A DNA stretch of 64,000 nucleotides, from positions 5,358,578 through 5,422,577 of the forward strand of contig CM072527.1 of NCBI GenBank assembly GCA_036898135.1. The letters run 5' to 3'. Below the pieces are notes generated by a model. The model did no database searches and was not told where the DNA came from. It saw only the letters and a program-made list of their open reading frames with translations. Below are positions 11,791 to 23,344 of the stretch, piece by piece (positions within the stretch are counted from its first letter, which is position 1; each line of letters opens with the position of its first letter). The position numbers and the translations under genes are program-made. The DNA comes from Oncomelania hupensis. Taxonomy: Eukaryota > Mollusca > Gastropoda > Littorinimorpha > Pomatiopsidae.

Positions 11791-12033
11791 TACGAATACG
11801 AATACGAATACGAATCTTTATTGTCCATAGTTAAAATACAATAACATGGAAATTTGTCTTTAGTAGCACAAAGACTAAGACGGAAAGATTAAAAACTAAA
11901 AGAAATATTAACAGTTTTTGTTATATAACACATTAATTAAGACAATCATACGCATAACAAATAGCTTACTTCATTGCACAACTCACATCATATTACATTA
12001 CATCATCACAGTACACAGAATCATCATCATCAG
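11791..12033 (-). mobile_element. Retroelement 3' end inserted in the satellite
   Basis: Begins with (TACGAA)n, then CTTTATTGTCCATAG. On the minus strand this reads ...GGACAATAAAG followed by (ATTCGT)n, the form of many CR1/L2-type LINE or SINE 3' ends. It interrupts the 58-bp array, which resumes at about 12034. Confidence 0.75.
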
Positions 12034-12772
12034 CTAATAAATAGTCATTAAACAGGCAAAATCACGACCCTTTTAGCGCTAAAACTATCATCTAAAAAAT
12101 AATCATTAAACAGGCAAAATCACGACCCTTTTAGCGCTAAAACTATCATCTAGTAGATAGTCATTAAACAGGCAAAATCACGACCCTTTTAGCGCTAAAA
12201 CTATCATCTAAAAAATAATCATTAAACAGGCAAAATCACGACCCTTTTAGGGCTAAAACTATCATCAAATAAATAGTCATTAAACAGGCAAAATTACGAC
12301 CCTTTTAGCGCTAAAACTAACATCTAAAAATAGTCATTAAACAGGCAAAATCACGACACTTTTAGCGTTTTAGCGCTAAAACTATCATCTAGTAGATAGT
12401 CATTAAACAGGCAAAATCACGACCCTTTTAGCGCTAAAACTATCATCTAGTAGATAGTCATTAAACAGGCAAAATCACGACCTTTTTGCGCTAAAACTAA
12501 CATCTAGTAGATAGTCATTAAACAGGCAAAATCACGACCCTTTTAGCGCTAAAACTATCATCTAGTAGATAGTCATTAAACAGGCAAAATCAAAACCCTT
12601 TTAGCGCTAAAACTATCATCTAGTAGATAGTCATTAAACAGGCAAAATCACGACCCTTTTAGCGCTAAAACTATGATCTAGTAGATAGTCATTAAGCAGG
12701 CAAAATCACGACCCTTTTAGCGCTAAAACTATCATCTAGTAGATAGTCATTAAACAGGCAAAATCACGACCT
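12034..12772. repeat. 58-bp satellite array, right block
   Basis: About 12-13 further units. Most differ from the left block by CTAGTAGATAG in place of CTAATAAATAG, and there are more indels (for example a duplicated TTTTAGCG near 12361). The array runs directly into the right E1 flank at about 12773. Confidence 0.95.
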
Positions 12773-13442
12773 GCCAGAACAGAAATGAAAAATTCAAGCT
12801 CTATCTGTTGGTTTGAGCAACGAAAGCCCACCGTATCATTGTTTAATGTAATAACAAATGAGAATTTTAGGCTGAGCTCATTTTAGCCAAACGTAAACAA
12901 AGCCTTCGAACTCGGAACCTTTAAGCAAAATAATTGAAATAAATATTTTTATCATCTTTATATATTGTGCTAAAACTCAATTTTAACTCAAACTTGTCTA
13001 ACTGTAATGAAAAACATTTCAATCTGCAAGTTGTATTTAAATTGCGCTTTAAGCTCGGTTTTATATGGAAATCGCACTATATAAAAGTGTGTGTTTTTCC
13101 ACTATTAGCAGTAACAGATGTTTGAGATTCGCTGGATAAAAGAAAATCATATAGATACTCTGATTTTGAAATAGGATCGGCAAAATATTGATTTCAATTC
13201 CAACGCATATATTTTCTAGAAGTATAGGTCAATGTCTGCGACCATTTTCCTCTTTGTGTTCAAATATCGTACATTTTAAAACAATGACAGGATTTGGGTG
13301 ATTGTGGTTACACACCAAAGTTACAAGGGCCGTTCGCGACGACGCCAAATACACACTCTGTTACTGTGTAATGTTGTTGGGTTTTAATGATGGTTAGATT
13401 ACGTTTTATGTTCTTACCAATATCTCACCAAAGTACCAAAGC

Positions 13443-13494
13443 GTGTGTGTGTGTGTGTGTGAGTGTGTGTGTGTGTGTGAGTGAGAGAGAGAGA
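13443..13494. repeat. (GT)n/(GA)n microsatellite
   Basis: GT repeats interrupted by GAGT, ending in a short GA tract. Confidence 0.9.
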
Positions 13495-13779
13495 GCATCG
13501 TTGTTTGTGTGCACCCTTTGACCCAGGAATTTTTGCTTTTGTGGAATAAAGAGTGCTTTGTCATTGAGACTGTGTACGTCCTCGGTAAATTATGAAATCG
13601 TTTATGTGCTTAGTTCATTTAATGTCTCTGCTCATCCTGGACTCGGACCAGAGACATAATAAACATGCCCAGCCGGTTAAGTACTATCTAGACTAAAAGT
13701 ATAGACAAAACCTTTAAATGTTAGTCTACCTCTACTGTTGTACTCATCCATACCACCCAAGCTCAGATGAAGAAGATGA

Positions 13780-13848
13780 TGGCACAGAGGAGAAGGAGGA
13801 GGAGGAGGAAGAAGAGGAAGAGAGAAGGAGGAAGAAGAGGAGAAGCAA

Positions 13849-13902
<54 letters not shown>

Positions 13903-13910
13903 TGATGATG

Positions 13911-13975
<65 letters not shown>

Positions 13976-13999
13976 AATAATAATATTAATGATGATAAC
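13780..13999. repeat. GAA/GGA-rich then (AAT)n/(GAT)n microsatellite
   Basis: Purine-rich GGA/GAA repeats are followed by long (TAA)n blocks interrupted by GATGATGATGAT. Poly-Asn and poly-Ile frames are artefacts. Confidence 0.95.
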
Positions 14000-14520
14000 T
14001 AGGGGGATGGTGGTGATGACAGTGATGTTGTTGTTGCTGTTGCTTATATATATATAAACCTGCAATTATCACATTTTCAAAGTGGTGGATTGGTCTAAAC
14101 ACTTCTTAACAGCGGACTTCACTGAAGCATCTGAAGTCGAGTTTGAATGAGAACTTTTCATTCATAGTATAACTGATTTTTATGATCAAATCTCTCAAAC
14201 GGCACGGACGTTGTCCACAATGTGTTGATCCGGAATTATCTCTTTATCGTCTTCAAAATGTCCTCAAGGACTGATGGTCCCAGCGCCAGTTTTACATCAA
14301 ATCCCCATTAAGGCCATCTTTATCTCAACCTCGCTAGGCAATATTACTGTGGTTATGTTTTTAAAGTTATTATTATTCATTGTTAATGTTCATAAGGTTA
14401 AAAACAGGTTGTAAGATTAGGCTAGGCTTAAACCTTTTTTTTTCCCTGATTAAACTTCAAACTTCATTTCAATTGTCTTTTTCTTCTTTTCTGTGTCTCT
14501 CTATCTCTTTCTATCAGCGT

Positions 14521-14642
14521 TTTCTCTCTCTGTCCCTGTCTCTCTGTCTGTCTGTCTGTCTCTCTGTCTGTCTGTCTGTTTCTCTCTGTCTGTCTGTCTA
14601 CCTCTCTCTGTCTGTCTGTCTGTCTCTCTCTGTCACTCTCTG
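14521..14642. repeat. (TCTG)n / (TC)n microsatellite
   Basis: Alternating TCTG and TCTC repeats directly preceding the 5S-like SINE. Confidence 0.93.
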
Positions 14643-14990
14643 TTGTGGCGCAGTAGTACAGTGGTTAGGGCACAGGCTAGCCATGTTTCATGTTAAGCAA
14701 CGTCGGGCGGGGTTAGTACTTGGATGGATGACCGCACTCTGAAGGCCACTACCAAACCACACACACACACACAAACACACCAAAATAAAACAAATAAAAC
14801 AAGCGCACAAAACACCCCAATCCACCCAGCTGTGAACGGGTACCTGGTGGATCTGTTTAGAACCGGGGAAGGTAAAGCAGCGAGGCAGAGGAGATAGGTA
14901 CCGCCCTCATAAAGCTGGCCTAGAGAAAATAGAGGTCCCAAATGCCTCTCTCTCCTCAACGACCGAAAGGTTACGGGCACACCTTTACCT
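14641..14990 (+). mobile_element. 5S-rRNA-derived SINE with tRNA-like leader
   Basis: Positions about 14690-14735 reproduce the 3' half of 5S rRNA: TTAAGCAACGTCGGG, then GGTTAGTACTTGGATGG, then TGACCGC. These cover the A box, intermediate element and C box of the 5S internal promoter. The 5S 5' half is replaced by TGGCGCAGTAGTACAGTGG (14645-14663), which looks like a tRNA A box. A non-rRNA body follows, with a short (CA)n tract and the words GAACGGGTACC, GGTAAAGCAG and ACCGAAAGGTTACGGGCAC. A functional 5S gene would continue to a symmetrical 3' stem and T run, which I do not see. SINE3-type (5S-headed) elements are known in animals. The chimeric head is my inference. Confidence 0.8.
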
Positions 14991-16700
14991 CTATATATTG
15001 TAAGCCTCCCTCTGCGCCGAGTGGTAGGTGTTTAACTCTAGATCGGCCGTGTCAACTTTACCTGGTGTTAAACTTGTCAGGATTTAGGCCAAGGCGGTCA
15101 ACACGCTCGATCTAAGTCGGCTAAGAGACAACTTACAAAGTTTGAAAAGAGAAAAGAGATAGAAAATACGAAAACTGACGAACAAACACTCAGAAATCAG
15201 ACGAGAATATTAGCAACACCATCATTCGTCCACTAAGTTTTTCCTTTTTCCTTTAGAAATTATTATTACCAAGTTCTTTTTCTTTTTACAACATGGGTTT
15301 ACAATTTATTCAAAATCATCATGCCAAATCGGCGTTCGCAATTTCGGCGAACAATTTAGGGTCGATGCAGAAGACAGAGAGAAAATTACAACAAAGACAG
15401 AAATCCCTATGATCAAGTTCCTATTGCGCGTGCAGTGACTTATCTCTGTCAGACCTGAGCAGCAACTTATTCAATATAAGCTGTTGAACAAATCTTACAA
15501 ACCTAAACGTATTGCGGTGAAACCATACAATACGCATCTAGCCCTATTCTGAATACAAGAAGGTGAAACCATTCCTTGCATCCAGATTGTTTCAAGACCC
15601 CTAGTGGGTATAGACAGGACAACGCATATTTATCAGCGTGTCTCCTAACATGAACTAGGTTACTGACCAGCAGAAATTCTGCTTCGTTCTTCGATCATTC
15701 AATATATCGTCTGTGTGTCATATATAATTATATAGAGAGAATAATATATAGTTTTGAGCCCTTCTTTTATAAGTTCTTCCAGCCAGCAATCGGACAGTTT
15801 GACCATAGTTACGGCTACGATTGCTCACCGAACTACACCTATCGCTAGGATCCTGCATGGAATCATCAAATCAGCTACAATCATTTAGGAATTGTTTGAA
15901 AACAGCAATTTCTGCTAGGAAACCTCTGATTCATCGCCTGAGAAACCCTGCCGAAAGTCAACAGTCGCCAAGCGATTGAATAGACTCACCTAGGTTCTGA
16001 ATCCACAAGTTGATTTGTAACCTAGTGATTTGTAAACAGAAAGCCTTATCATCCTTTCTAATTCCGACAAATATAGTTCTCTATTCATTTCGTCTTTAGA
16101 GAAAGCAAAAGCCAATTTATAATCAGTTATATATTAAATCAAGTACTTCGAATTATACAGTTTAATTAGTCTCAGTAGTTTAGATAACAATATGCAATTT
16201 CTATTCAATGCAATTTCTCAAGTTGAAGATTCATACACTTTTGTAGACAAGGAATACTTGACGTCATTTCATTTCGTGTACGTCATTTGTAACTTGCATC
16301 ACAAATCTTCGCTAGTTTGATTCTAGGTGCTTTGCCACATGGCGGCCATTTACATCTAAATTACTGTTCCATTGGTGGCTGGTTACAATAGCAGTAACTT
16401 ACTAGCAGGTATTTCGTAACAATTCGTTAAAAAGAAGTAAAAGAATAACAATTTAAATTAACAATCATGCTTATCTAATTATTATTATTGTCATAGACCA
16501 GTTGACTTCGTTACGAATTACAAGTCATTCAGATCTATGCCTATCCAGCAACGCATGTCATTTCCATTCAAATCCTACAGTTTAGAATTTGCTTGGAACA
16601 TAGCTACAAAACAGATTCAATCAACAATCATGCTGCAACGTTTAGTTTCACATATTAAATTATTAATTCATGCTGCAATACCACATATTATCTTATCAAT
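14991..16700. other. Unassigned stretch
   Basis: No gene or repeat family from this window is recognised. GCGCCGAGTGGTAGGTG at about 15015 is weakly A-box-like, but there is no matching B box at the right spacing. Confidence 0.4.
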
Positions 16701-16776
16701 GAAATGATTCTTTCATTCCGTTTTGTCCTTTGTATTATTTATATCAGCAGTAAGCCTCAGCTTACAATATTCCTCC

Positions 16777-16808
16777 CTGCCTGCCTGCCTGCCTGCCTGC
16801 CTGTCTCT
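16777..16808. repeat. (CCTG)n microsatellite
   Basis: Short perfect CCTG/CTGC tetranucleotide run. Confidence 0.9.
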
Positions 16809-17022
16809 CTGTGGATTTATCTTCACCCTCTCCCTCCATCTTTCTGCCTCTTTCTTCCACTATCACCCAACCCCTCTCCTCTCCAACTGTCTCTTGGCCA
16901 GTTGACATTTTCCCCATCTTAAATGTCAGATTTGCGCAAACGTTTAGGGGCTGTTTCTTTGACAAACACGCTGTCAAACAAAGACGCTTGTCTGTATCCC
17001 TTCTTTACTGCTGCTGCATGCG

Positions 17023-17055
<33 letters not shown>

Positions 17056-17150
17056 GTGTGTGAGTGGTTTTGCGACTGTTTGTGTATGTTCTGTGCGTGT
17101 GCTTGTATGTTTATGTGTCTTTGAAGCTTGTGGGTTTGAGTCTCTGTGTG

Positions 17151-17476
17151 TGTATCCTTCACTGCATGCTACAGTCCACCATCTCGCTCTCTGTATGTGT
17201 ATCCTTCACTGCATGCTACAGTCCACCATCTCGCTCTCTGTATGTGTATCCTTCACTGCATGCTACAGTCCACCATCTCGCTCTCTGTATGTGTATCCTT
17301 CACTGCATGCTACAGTCCACCATCTCGCTCTCTGTATGTGGATCCTTCACTGCATGCTACAGTCCACCATCTCGCTCTCTGTATGTGTATCCTTCACTGC
17401 ATGCTACAGTCCACCATCTCGCTCTCTGTGTGTGTATCATTCACTGCATGCTACAGTCCACCATCTCGCTCTCTGA
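17151..17476. repeat. 47-bp minisatellite, about 7 units
   Basis: TGTATCCTTCACTGCATGCT recurs every 47 bp (17151, 17198 and so on), with CAGTCCACCATCTCGCTCTC completing each unit. Nearly identical copies keep all frames open, so the Cys/Ser-rich frames here are artefacts. A (GT)n tract precedes it at 17026-17062. Confidence 0.96.
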
Positions 17477-17482
17477 GTGAAT

Positions 17483-17485
17483 ATA

Positions 17486-17565
<80 letters not shown>

Positions 17566-17576
17566 TTTATATTATT
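17483..17576. repeat. (ATT)n microsatellite
   Basis: Long ATT trinucleotide tract abutting the 3' end of the next SINE, consistent with an expanded SINE tail on the minus strand. Confidence 0.95.
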
Positions 17577-17675
17577 ATTATTGGGTATTTGTATAGCACA
17601 CTTATTTCGCCGTTCTTGGCGACTCAAGGCGCTGGCCGATACAGGATCTAACTCAAGCCGCCCGAGGCGCCAACA
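17577..17675 (-). mobile_element. SINE family S1, 3' part
   Basis: 'CTCAAGGCGCTGGCCGATAC' and 'GATCTAACTCAAG' followed by CGCCCGAGGCGCC match the S1 tail at 3158-3310 and 63340-63450. 5'-truncated. Confidence 0.8.
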
Positions 17676-18271
17676 ATAAATGCGTGCGCGTGCGCGTGTG
17701 AGTGCGCGCTTCATCTCCAAGACAACGCCACGCTGCTAAGAAAAGGAGGAGGACGAGCGTGTATCGATCTGCCATAGAGAGTAAACAATTCCCTGTCCTA
17801 GCTGTCACTTTGTACCTGCTCCACAGCTAGGGTTAATACAATATTGTCATATTTACGCAATATTACTTTATTATTCCCTCCTCCCTTCCTCTCCTTATCG
17901 CCATTACAAACTCTCTCCCTCCGCTTCTTCCGTCTGTAGCGGCCAGCATAAAAATATTGGAAGCACCAAAACACATCAAATATAAACATCCGAAATCATT
18001 TTCAATCGACTGTTACTCGCAGGTAGCACATAAGCTGAAGTCCAGACAATGAGTTTCTGAATATATTTACCTACACCCCCGCCCCCCGCTTCCACCCCTC
18101 ACCTCTCCACACACATGCCTTCCCCCGTCTCCTCCCCTTCATTTTCATTGGACATTTTTCTCGTGCCTGCCCAAAGGCTCTCGGCCCTTTACAAGTAAAA
18201 AAGACGTCAAAATACTTCACACAGAATCTTACATTCATGCATCCTGAAGAAGTTAGCCTTTTTATATAAAT

Positions 18272-18272
18272 A

Positions 18273-18363
<91 letters not shown>

Positions 18364-18440
18364 GATCGATCGATCGATCGATCGATCGATCGATCGATCG
18401 ATCGATCGATCGATCGATCGATCGATCGATCGATCGATCG

Positions 18441-18537
<97 letters not shown>

Positions 18538-18562
18538 ATCTAATCTAATCTAATCTAATCTA
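18272..18562. repeat. Symmetric (ATCT)n-(ATCG)n-(ATCT)n microsatellite
   Basis: An ATCT array of about 90 bp, then a pure ATCG array of about 80 bp, then ATCT again for about 95 bp, ending in five AATCT pentamers. ATCG repeats are self-complementary (CGAT), so the centre can fold on itself. Confidence 0.97.
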
Positions 18563-19384
18563 TCTACCCTGAACAACCCAATAACTATTTTTTTAAAAAT
18601 AATAAATAGGCATGTTTCGATACAATGAACAAACGTTCAACAGTTCCGAACGTAAAAACCACGAAAACAAACAAAATAGACAAAAAAAACAACAACAACA
18701 ACAAAATAGAATAACAAATATACTATAACAGAAAACAAACCAAATAGATCAATATAAACCCGCCACTACAAAAAAATAAATACATAAAATAAATAGACAA
18801 CAAAGACAAAAAAAAAAAAACAAGTATAAAAACATGGCCCTTGACATTACTCGATGCGTCGAACTAGCTCCCTTCAAGTGCAGAAGTTAGAAGTAGAATG
18901 ACCTCCCTTGCCCACGGCCAATTTTTTTTGCGTGGTGACGCCATCTTACGGCAGATGGATCGAGTTACGTCCCTTAGCGCCAAAGGGAAGGAACTTTTTG
19001 AAGCCGTTTGTTTTCTGAATTGGAAGGAAAGAGGGCCGCTGACATAGATCTGAAGCCAGAACAATGGATTTTGGCGGTCTTCAAAGCACAGTTTTACTGA
19101 GTTTTGTTTTCTCTCTTCATGAAGTTCATCCCTTTTTAACCACACATTTAAGAATTATTATTATTATTGCTTTATTGCTTTTGATTACTGTCGTTGGATA
19201 GAAGTAAGTAAGCGACTGACTGGTTGGGTCCCCGACCTTTGCCCCATGGTTGTACGTGTCGTGGTTTGTAAACGATATAGGATGATGTGGGGAGTTCGCG
19301 GGGATGAAGGAGGAGGCTGTTTGAATGGATGTATGGTGCTACTTGCTTTTATCAATGGATGTTTTATTCTATACCGACTGTTTT

Positions 19385-19494
19385 GTGTGTGCGTGTGTGT
19401 GTGTATGTGTGTGTGTGACTGTCAATGATTGGGGTACACTGGGCAATACTTTTCCTCGCTGCTTGTTAGAGCAATAAAGATTCTGATTCTGAAG
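19385..19494 (+). mobile_element. Probable LINE/SINE 3' end with (GATTCT)n tail
   Basis: A (GT)n tract, then GCAATAAAGATTCTGATTCT. The polyadenylation-like AATAAA followed by a short tandem tail is typical of CR1/L2-type 3' ends. The family is not certain. Confidence 0.5.
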
Positions 19495-19790
19495 AATGTG
19501 TGTTTGTTCCGTGTTTGCATTCTGTTTAAATTGCCTCCAACCATTTTAAAAACGTTCGCTTTGTATTTTATAACTGGAAATAGTCCTTTTACTACTCTGA
19601 ATTTTGTGACTGTAAATCGAACTGAAGACTTTGGGGTTTGAAGTGAACTCTTTTTTTTAAACTGACGGCTTAGAACTTGCATACGTAATGGTCGTATTGA
19701 GTTTTTGCGATGCATTACGCACATATAGTTTTATTTCAACATATGGATTTCTAAGTTTGTATATTTTCACTGCATTTGAGCAACTTCAGC

Positions 19791-19840
19791 TCACAGGCAA
19801 GGCAAGGCAAGGCAAGTCAAATGTTTCATTCAAGGCCCTG
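19791..19840 (-). repeat. (GCAAG)n tail-like repeat
   Basis: AGGCAAGGCAAGGCAAG followed by TCAAATGTTTCATTCAAGG. The form suggests the short tandem tail of a minus-strand retroelement, with no identified body. Confidence 0.4.
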
Positions 19841-20499
19841 TTAGTGTGGCGGAGGAGAGGTAGAAGGGCAAGGGAAGGGGGTGCAAGCAGTGTTCAAACT
19901 TAGCGACGTGTAGATGCAAAGGATACAAATGATGTAGTTAATTTCGCGGATACGTTTTCCCTCTCTCTCAGTTGAGCGCACCAAACATGCTAAATGTCGG
20001 AAGGTATGAATGGCGAACAGTTGAGATCTATGTATTTAATTGATCGGTTTCTTTGTAGAAAGGTTATACCGCCATTTAGAGAACGCTATTAATTAAATAG
20101 GGATTGATGGTTCAGAACCCAAAATGAGGACTTCCACAGCCTACGTATTTAATACCGCACCTGACCCTAAAACACTGAAATAAAAGACTAGTGCGAGATA
20201 GTCAATTTTAATGGGGAAAATGTACAGCCGGGCGTTGCGTGCTTTGTTCTATAAAAACAAAAACGGGTTGGAAATTTAGTTGACAAGTATCATCTGTTTG
20301 AATTTTTTTTAGTGCTAATCATTAATTGTTCATAGTTGGATTGTTATTAATGGTCTAAAGTGGTAATCATTGAACTGTTCATAGTTGGATTGTTATTAAC
20401 GGTCTAAAATCACATTATTCTCTCTCTTTCTCCCCTCTCCCTATGTACTGATATTATTAACTTGTAAATATTGTTATGATTGTTTTGCTATCTTAGAAG

Positions 20500-20569
20500 T
20501 ACACTGGTTAAACGATCATTCTGTGGTGCACCTACGACCTCCGAGTTACGGGATAGGATAGGAAAGGCT
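20500..20569 (+). mobile_element. LINE 3' end fragment (copy D)
   Basis: Only about 70 bp of the family 3' end: GTTAAACGATCATTCTGTGG, ACGACCTCCGAGTTACGGG, then GATAGGATAGG. An extreme 5' truncation. Confidence 0.85.
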
Positions 20570-20799
20570 AGGCTATCTTAGGCTATGAATTGTCTTTCCC
20601 ACCTTAGGTTCCTTCCCATCTCGGATGCCAACCAGCCAGACTGGGTTATACTTTTTTTTCGCACGTAGTTGTGTTATTTTTCCTGAAGACTTCTTTCAGG
20701 AGTCTACTTATGCTTTGAAAGAATCAGTCCCTTGATTTTCAGCAGGCCCAGCTGATACATTGACGAGATGAGAACACAGCTCAATGGCCATCTGTGTCT

Positions 20800-21475
20800 A
20801 CGGCACACATCTGTATCTATGGCGCACATCTGTATCTATGGCAAACATCTGTATCTATGGCGCACATCTGTATCCATGGAACACATCTGTATCTATGGCA
20901 CACATCTGTATCTATGGCGCACATCTGTATCCATGGAACACATCTGTATCTATGGCACACATCTGTATCTATGGCACACATCTGTATCTATGGCACACAT
21001 CTGTATCTATGGCAAACATCTGTATCTATGGCGCACATCTGTATCCATGGAACACATCTGTATCTATGGCACACATCTGTATCTATGGCACACATCTGTA
21101 TCTATGGCACATATCTGTATCTATGGCACACATCTATATCTATGGCACACATCTGTATCCATGGCACACATCTGTATCTATGGCACACATCTGTATCCAT
21201 GGCACACATCTGTATCTATGCCACACATCTGTATCTATGGCACACATCTGTATCAATGGCACACATCTGTATCTATGGCACACATCTATATCTATGGCAC
21301 ACATCTGTATCTATGGCACACATCTGTATCCATGGCAAACATCTGTATCTATGGCACACATCTATATCTATGGCAAACATCTGTATCTATGGCACACATC
21401 TATATCTATGGCACACATCTATATCTATGGCACACATCTATATCTATGGCACACATCTGTATCCATGGCACAAAT
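20800..21475. repeat. 19-bp minisatellite, about 35 units
   Basis: The unit CACATCTGTATCTATGGCA repeats every 19 bp with scattered variants (ATCCATGGA, ATATCTATG, GCAAAC). Because 19 is not a multiple of 3 and the unit lacks stops, all three plus frames stay open for 240-330 codons with a 19-residue repeat. I do not call a protein. Confidence 0.97.
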
Positions 21476-21754
21476 CCACACATACAAACCATTGGCAGCA
21501 GAGAACGGGAGATAGATCTTGCTATCATTCCCTCATTTTACCGAGGACAGCGTCTAATAAGGATGATATTCAGGGTGCTGTCAATATACTGCAGTCCCCT
21601 CTATGTAGGCGAGACACCTTTATCACGTGTTCTACACAATCTTGTTGTCGCCACTGTAATTATTGTTGCTCTCTCGCTTTACTTCCATACTTATTTAGTT
21701 TTATGTATTTATTTCTTGTACCAACCCTGTGGTAAGAAAATACAATAAGCATTT

Positions 21755-21757
<3 letters not shown>

Positions 21758-21811
<54 letters not shown>
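21758..21811. repeat. (CT)n microsatellite
   Basis: Uninterrupted CT dinucleotide tract. Confidence 0.97.
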
Positions 21812-21817
<6 letters not shown>

Positions 21818-22380
21818 CCCACCGCCAAACCTCATCCCCGCATCCCAGGAAAAAGAAGTTGGCTGAGTAAGTGAGTACAACCCATGACTTCCACATGCAA
21901 CTTGGCAGTGACGGTAACACTAAACTATTTATTGGCTTTATAGTTTGGTTCTCACGCCGTGCAGCGGCTATCACACCTCGTCTTTCGTCTATGTGGTCTC
22001 CCATTAAAGCGCGGCTCCGCCAAACCGGAAGGCCAGTACTGCATGTTATTTCCGGTTGTCTTAGCCGCAAAGCCAGGGTGGCTATGGCTGACACCCTACA
22101 TCCGTTTTTTCTTCCATTGATTAATTTCCCAGGCGGTTTCCGCATGGAAAGTGGACACAGCGAGCTAGGTACCGCAGACGTCTTTTTGCCACAATGACAG
22201 ACTTCCCAGAAAAAACAACACCAGACATCAGAAGAAACTCTACAAATATATACTTATAGTACTGCCAGAATAATAATGTATTTCCTGTTTGCTACCTGTT
22301 TGCGCGGTCTTCATTCATCTTTCTCATGATCGTATTTCCCTTTTTCTCCACAATTAAATTATTATGAATCTTGTTCTCCT
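21812..22380. other. Unassigned stretch
   Basis: Overlapping open frames occur on both strands (21753-22145 minus, 21871-22197 plus), but neither has a domain I recognise. Nothing else is seen. Confidence 0.4.
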
Positions 22381-22384
22381 CTTA

Positions 22385-22984
22385 TAAGACAACGGGTCCC
22401 GACAGGAAGTCCTCTCCAGGATCGCACAAACAACTGCTGCCCTGGCAAAGTTGAAACCCATTTGGAAAGACAGGACCATTAGTCTACATTCCAAGGTAAG
22501 GCTGCTGCGCTCCCTTGTCATCTCCATCTTCCTATACGCCTGCGAAACATGGACCCTCACAGCAGATCTACAACGAAGAATTAAAAAAATGGAGATGAGG
22601 TGCTATAGAAGATTTCTGGGCATTTCCTATACCCAGCACGTCACCAACGACGAAGTCCGACAGACCATCACATAGGTCATTGGACAACACGTAGACCTGC
22701 TCACAGTGGTGAAGAAACGGAAACTCCGATGTTATGGCCACGTCACCATATCATCAGGTCTTGCAAAGACCATCCTGCATGCAAGGCACAGTGCAAGGAC
22801 GTAGAAGAAGAGGGAGACCGAAAAAGAGGTGGAAGGACAGCATTTGAGAATGGACTGGTTTGAAACTGAGCGAAGCCATCAGGGTTGCTTAGAACAGAGA
22901 AAGATGACCTACACTGGTTTAACGATCATCTTTGATGCCTCAACGACCTCCGAGTTACGGTATAAGATAGGATAGGAATAGGTA
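22385..22984 (+). mobile_element. LINE 3' fragment (copy E)
   Basis: Begins in the RT C-terminal region (CGACAGGAAGTCCTCTCCAG) and reads LKPIWKDRTISLHSKVRLLR, SLVISIFLYACETWTLTADL and MEMRCYRRFLGISYTQHV before an in-frame stop near 22673. The Arg-rich C-terminus and a tail of GATAGGATAGG follow, ending at about 22984. 5'-truncated and decayed. Confidence 0.92.
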
Positions 22985-23018
22985 CTCCTCTTCTGACTCC
23001 TCAAATTCCTCTTCCTCG

Positions 23019-23282
<264 letters not shown>

Positions 23283-23344
23283 ATATAAATAGACCTAGTC
23301 CTCCTAATCCTCTGTAACAAGAGCCCCTGTTTACCCAGCACATT

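Larger units (their letters stand above)
10605..13170. mobile_element. Element E1: satellite-bearing transposable element
   Basis: Unique flanks on both sides of the 58-bp array match flanks at 49832-50375 (E2). Left: 'ACCACGCC...TCGACA' and 'ACATTCACA' at 10633-10675 versus 49856-49891. Right: 'GGTTTGAGCAA-GAAAGCCC', 'TATCATTGT-TAATGT', 'GTAAACAAA-CCTTC' at 12811-12910 versus 50188-50286, and 'CTGGATAAAAG' at 13133 versus 50358. No open reading frame or terminal repeat was found, so I infer a non-autonomous element with an internal tandem array. In molluscs, pearl/Helitron-like elements have this architecture, but that class is only a suggestion. Confidence 0.7.

Noticed and set aside
10782..12772. 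CRISPR-like array
   Set aside because: Units are contiguous 58-bp repeats with no variable spacers, in a eukaryotic transposon context.
14690..14735. Possible 5S rRNA gene
   Set aside because: Only the 3' half is present, the 5' half is replaced, and no Pol III terminator follows.
16811..17476. 221-codon Cys-rich frame
   Set aside because: The 47-bp minisatellite is read in frame; the Cys pattern follows the repeat period.
20768..21748. 326-codon open frame with a 19-residue repeat
   Set aside because: It is generated by a 19-bp tandem repeat that is open in all three frames; no non-repeat coding support.
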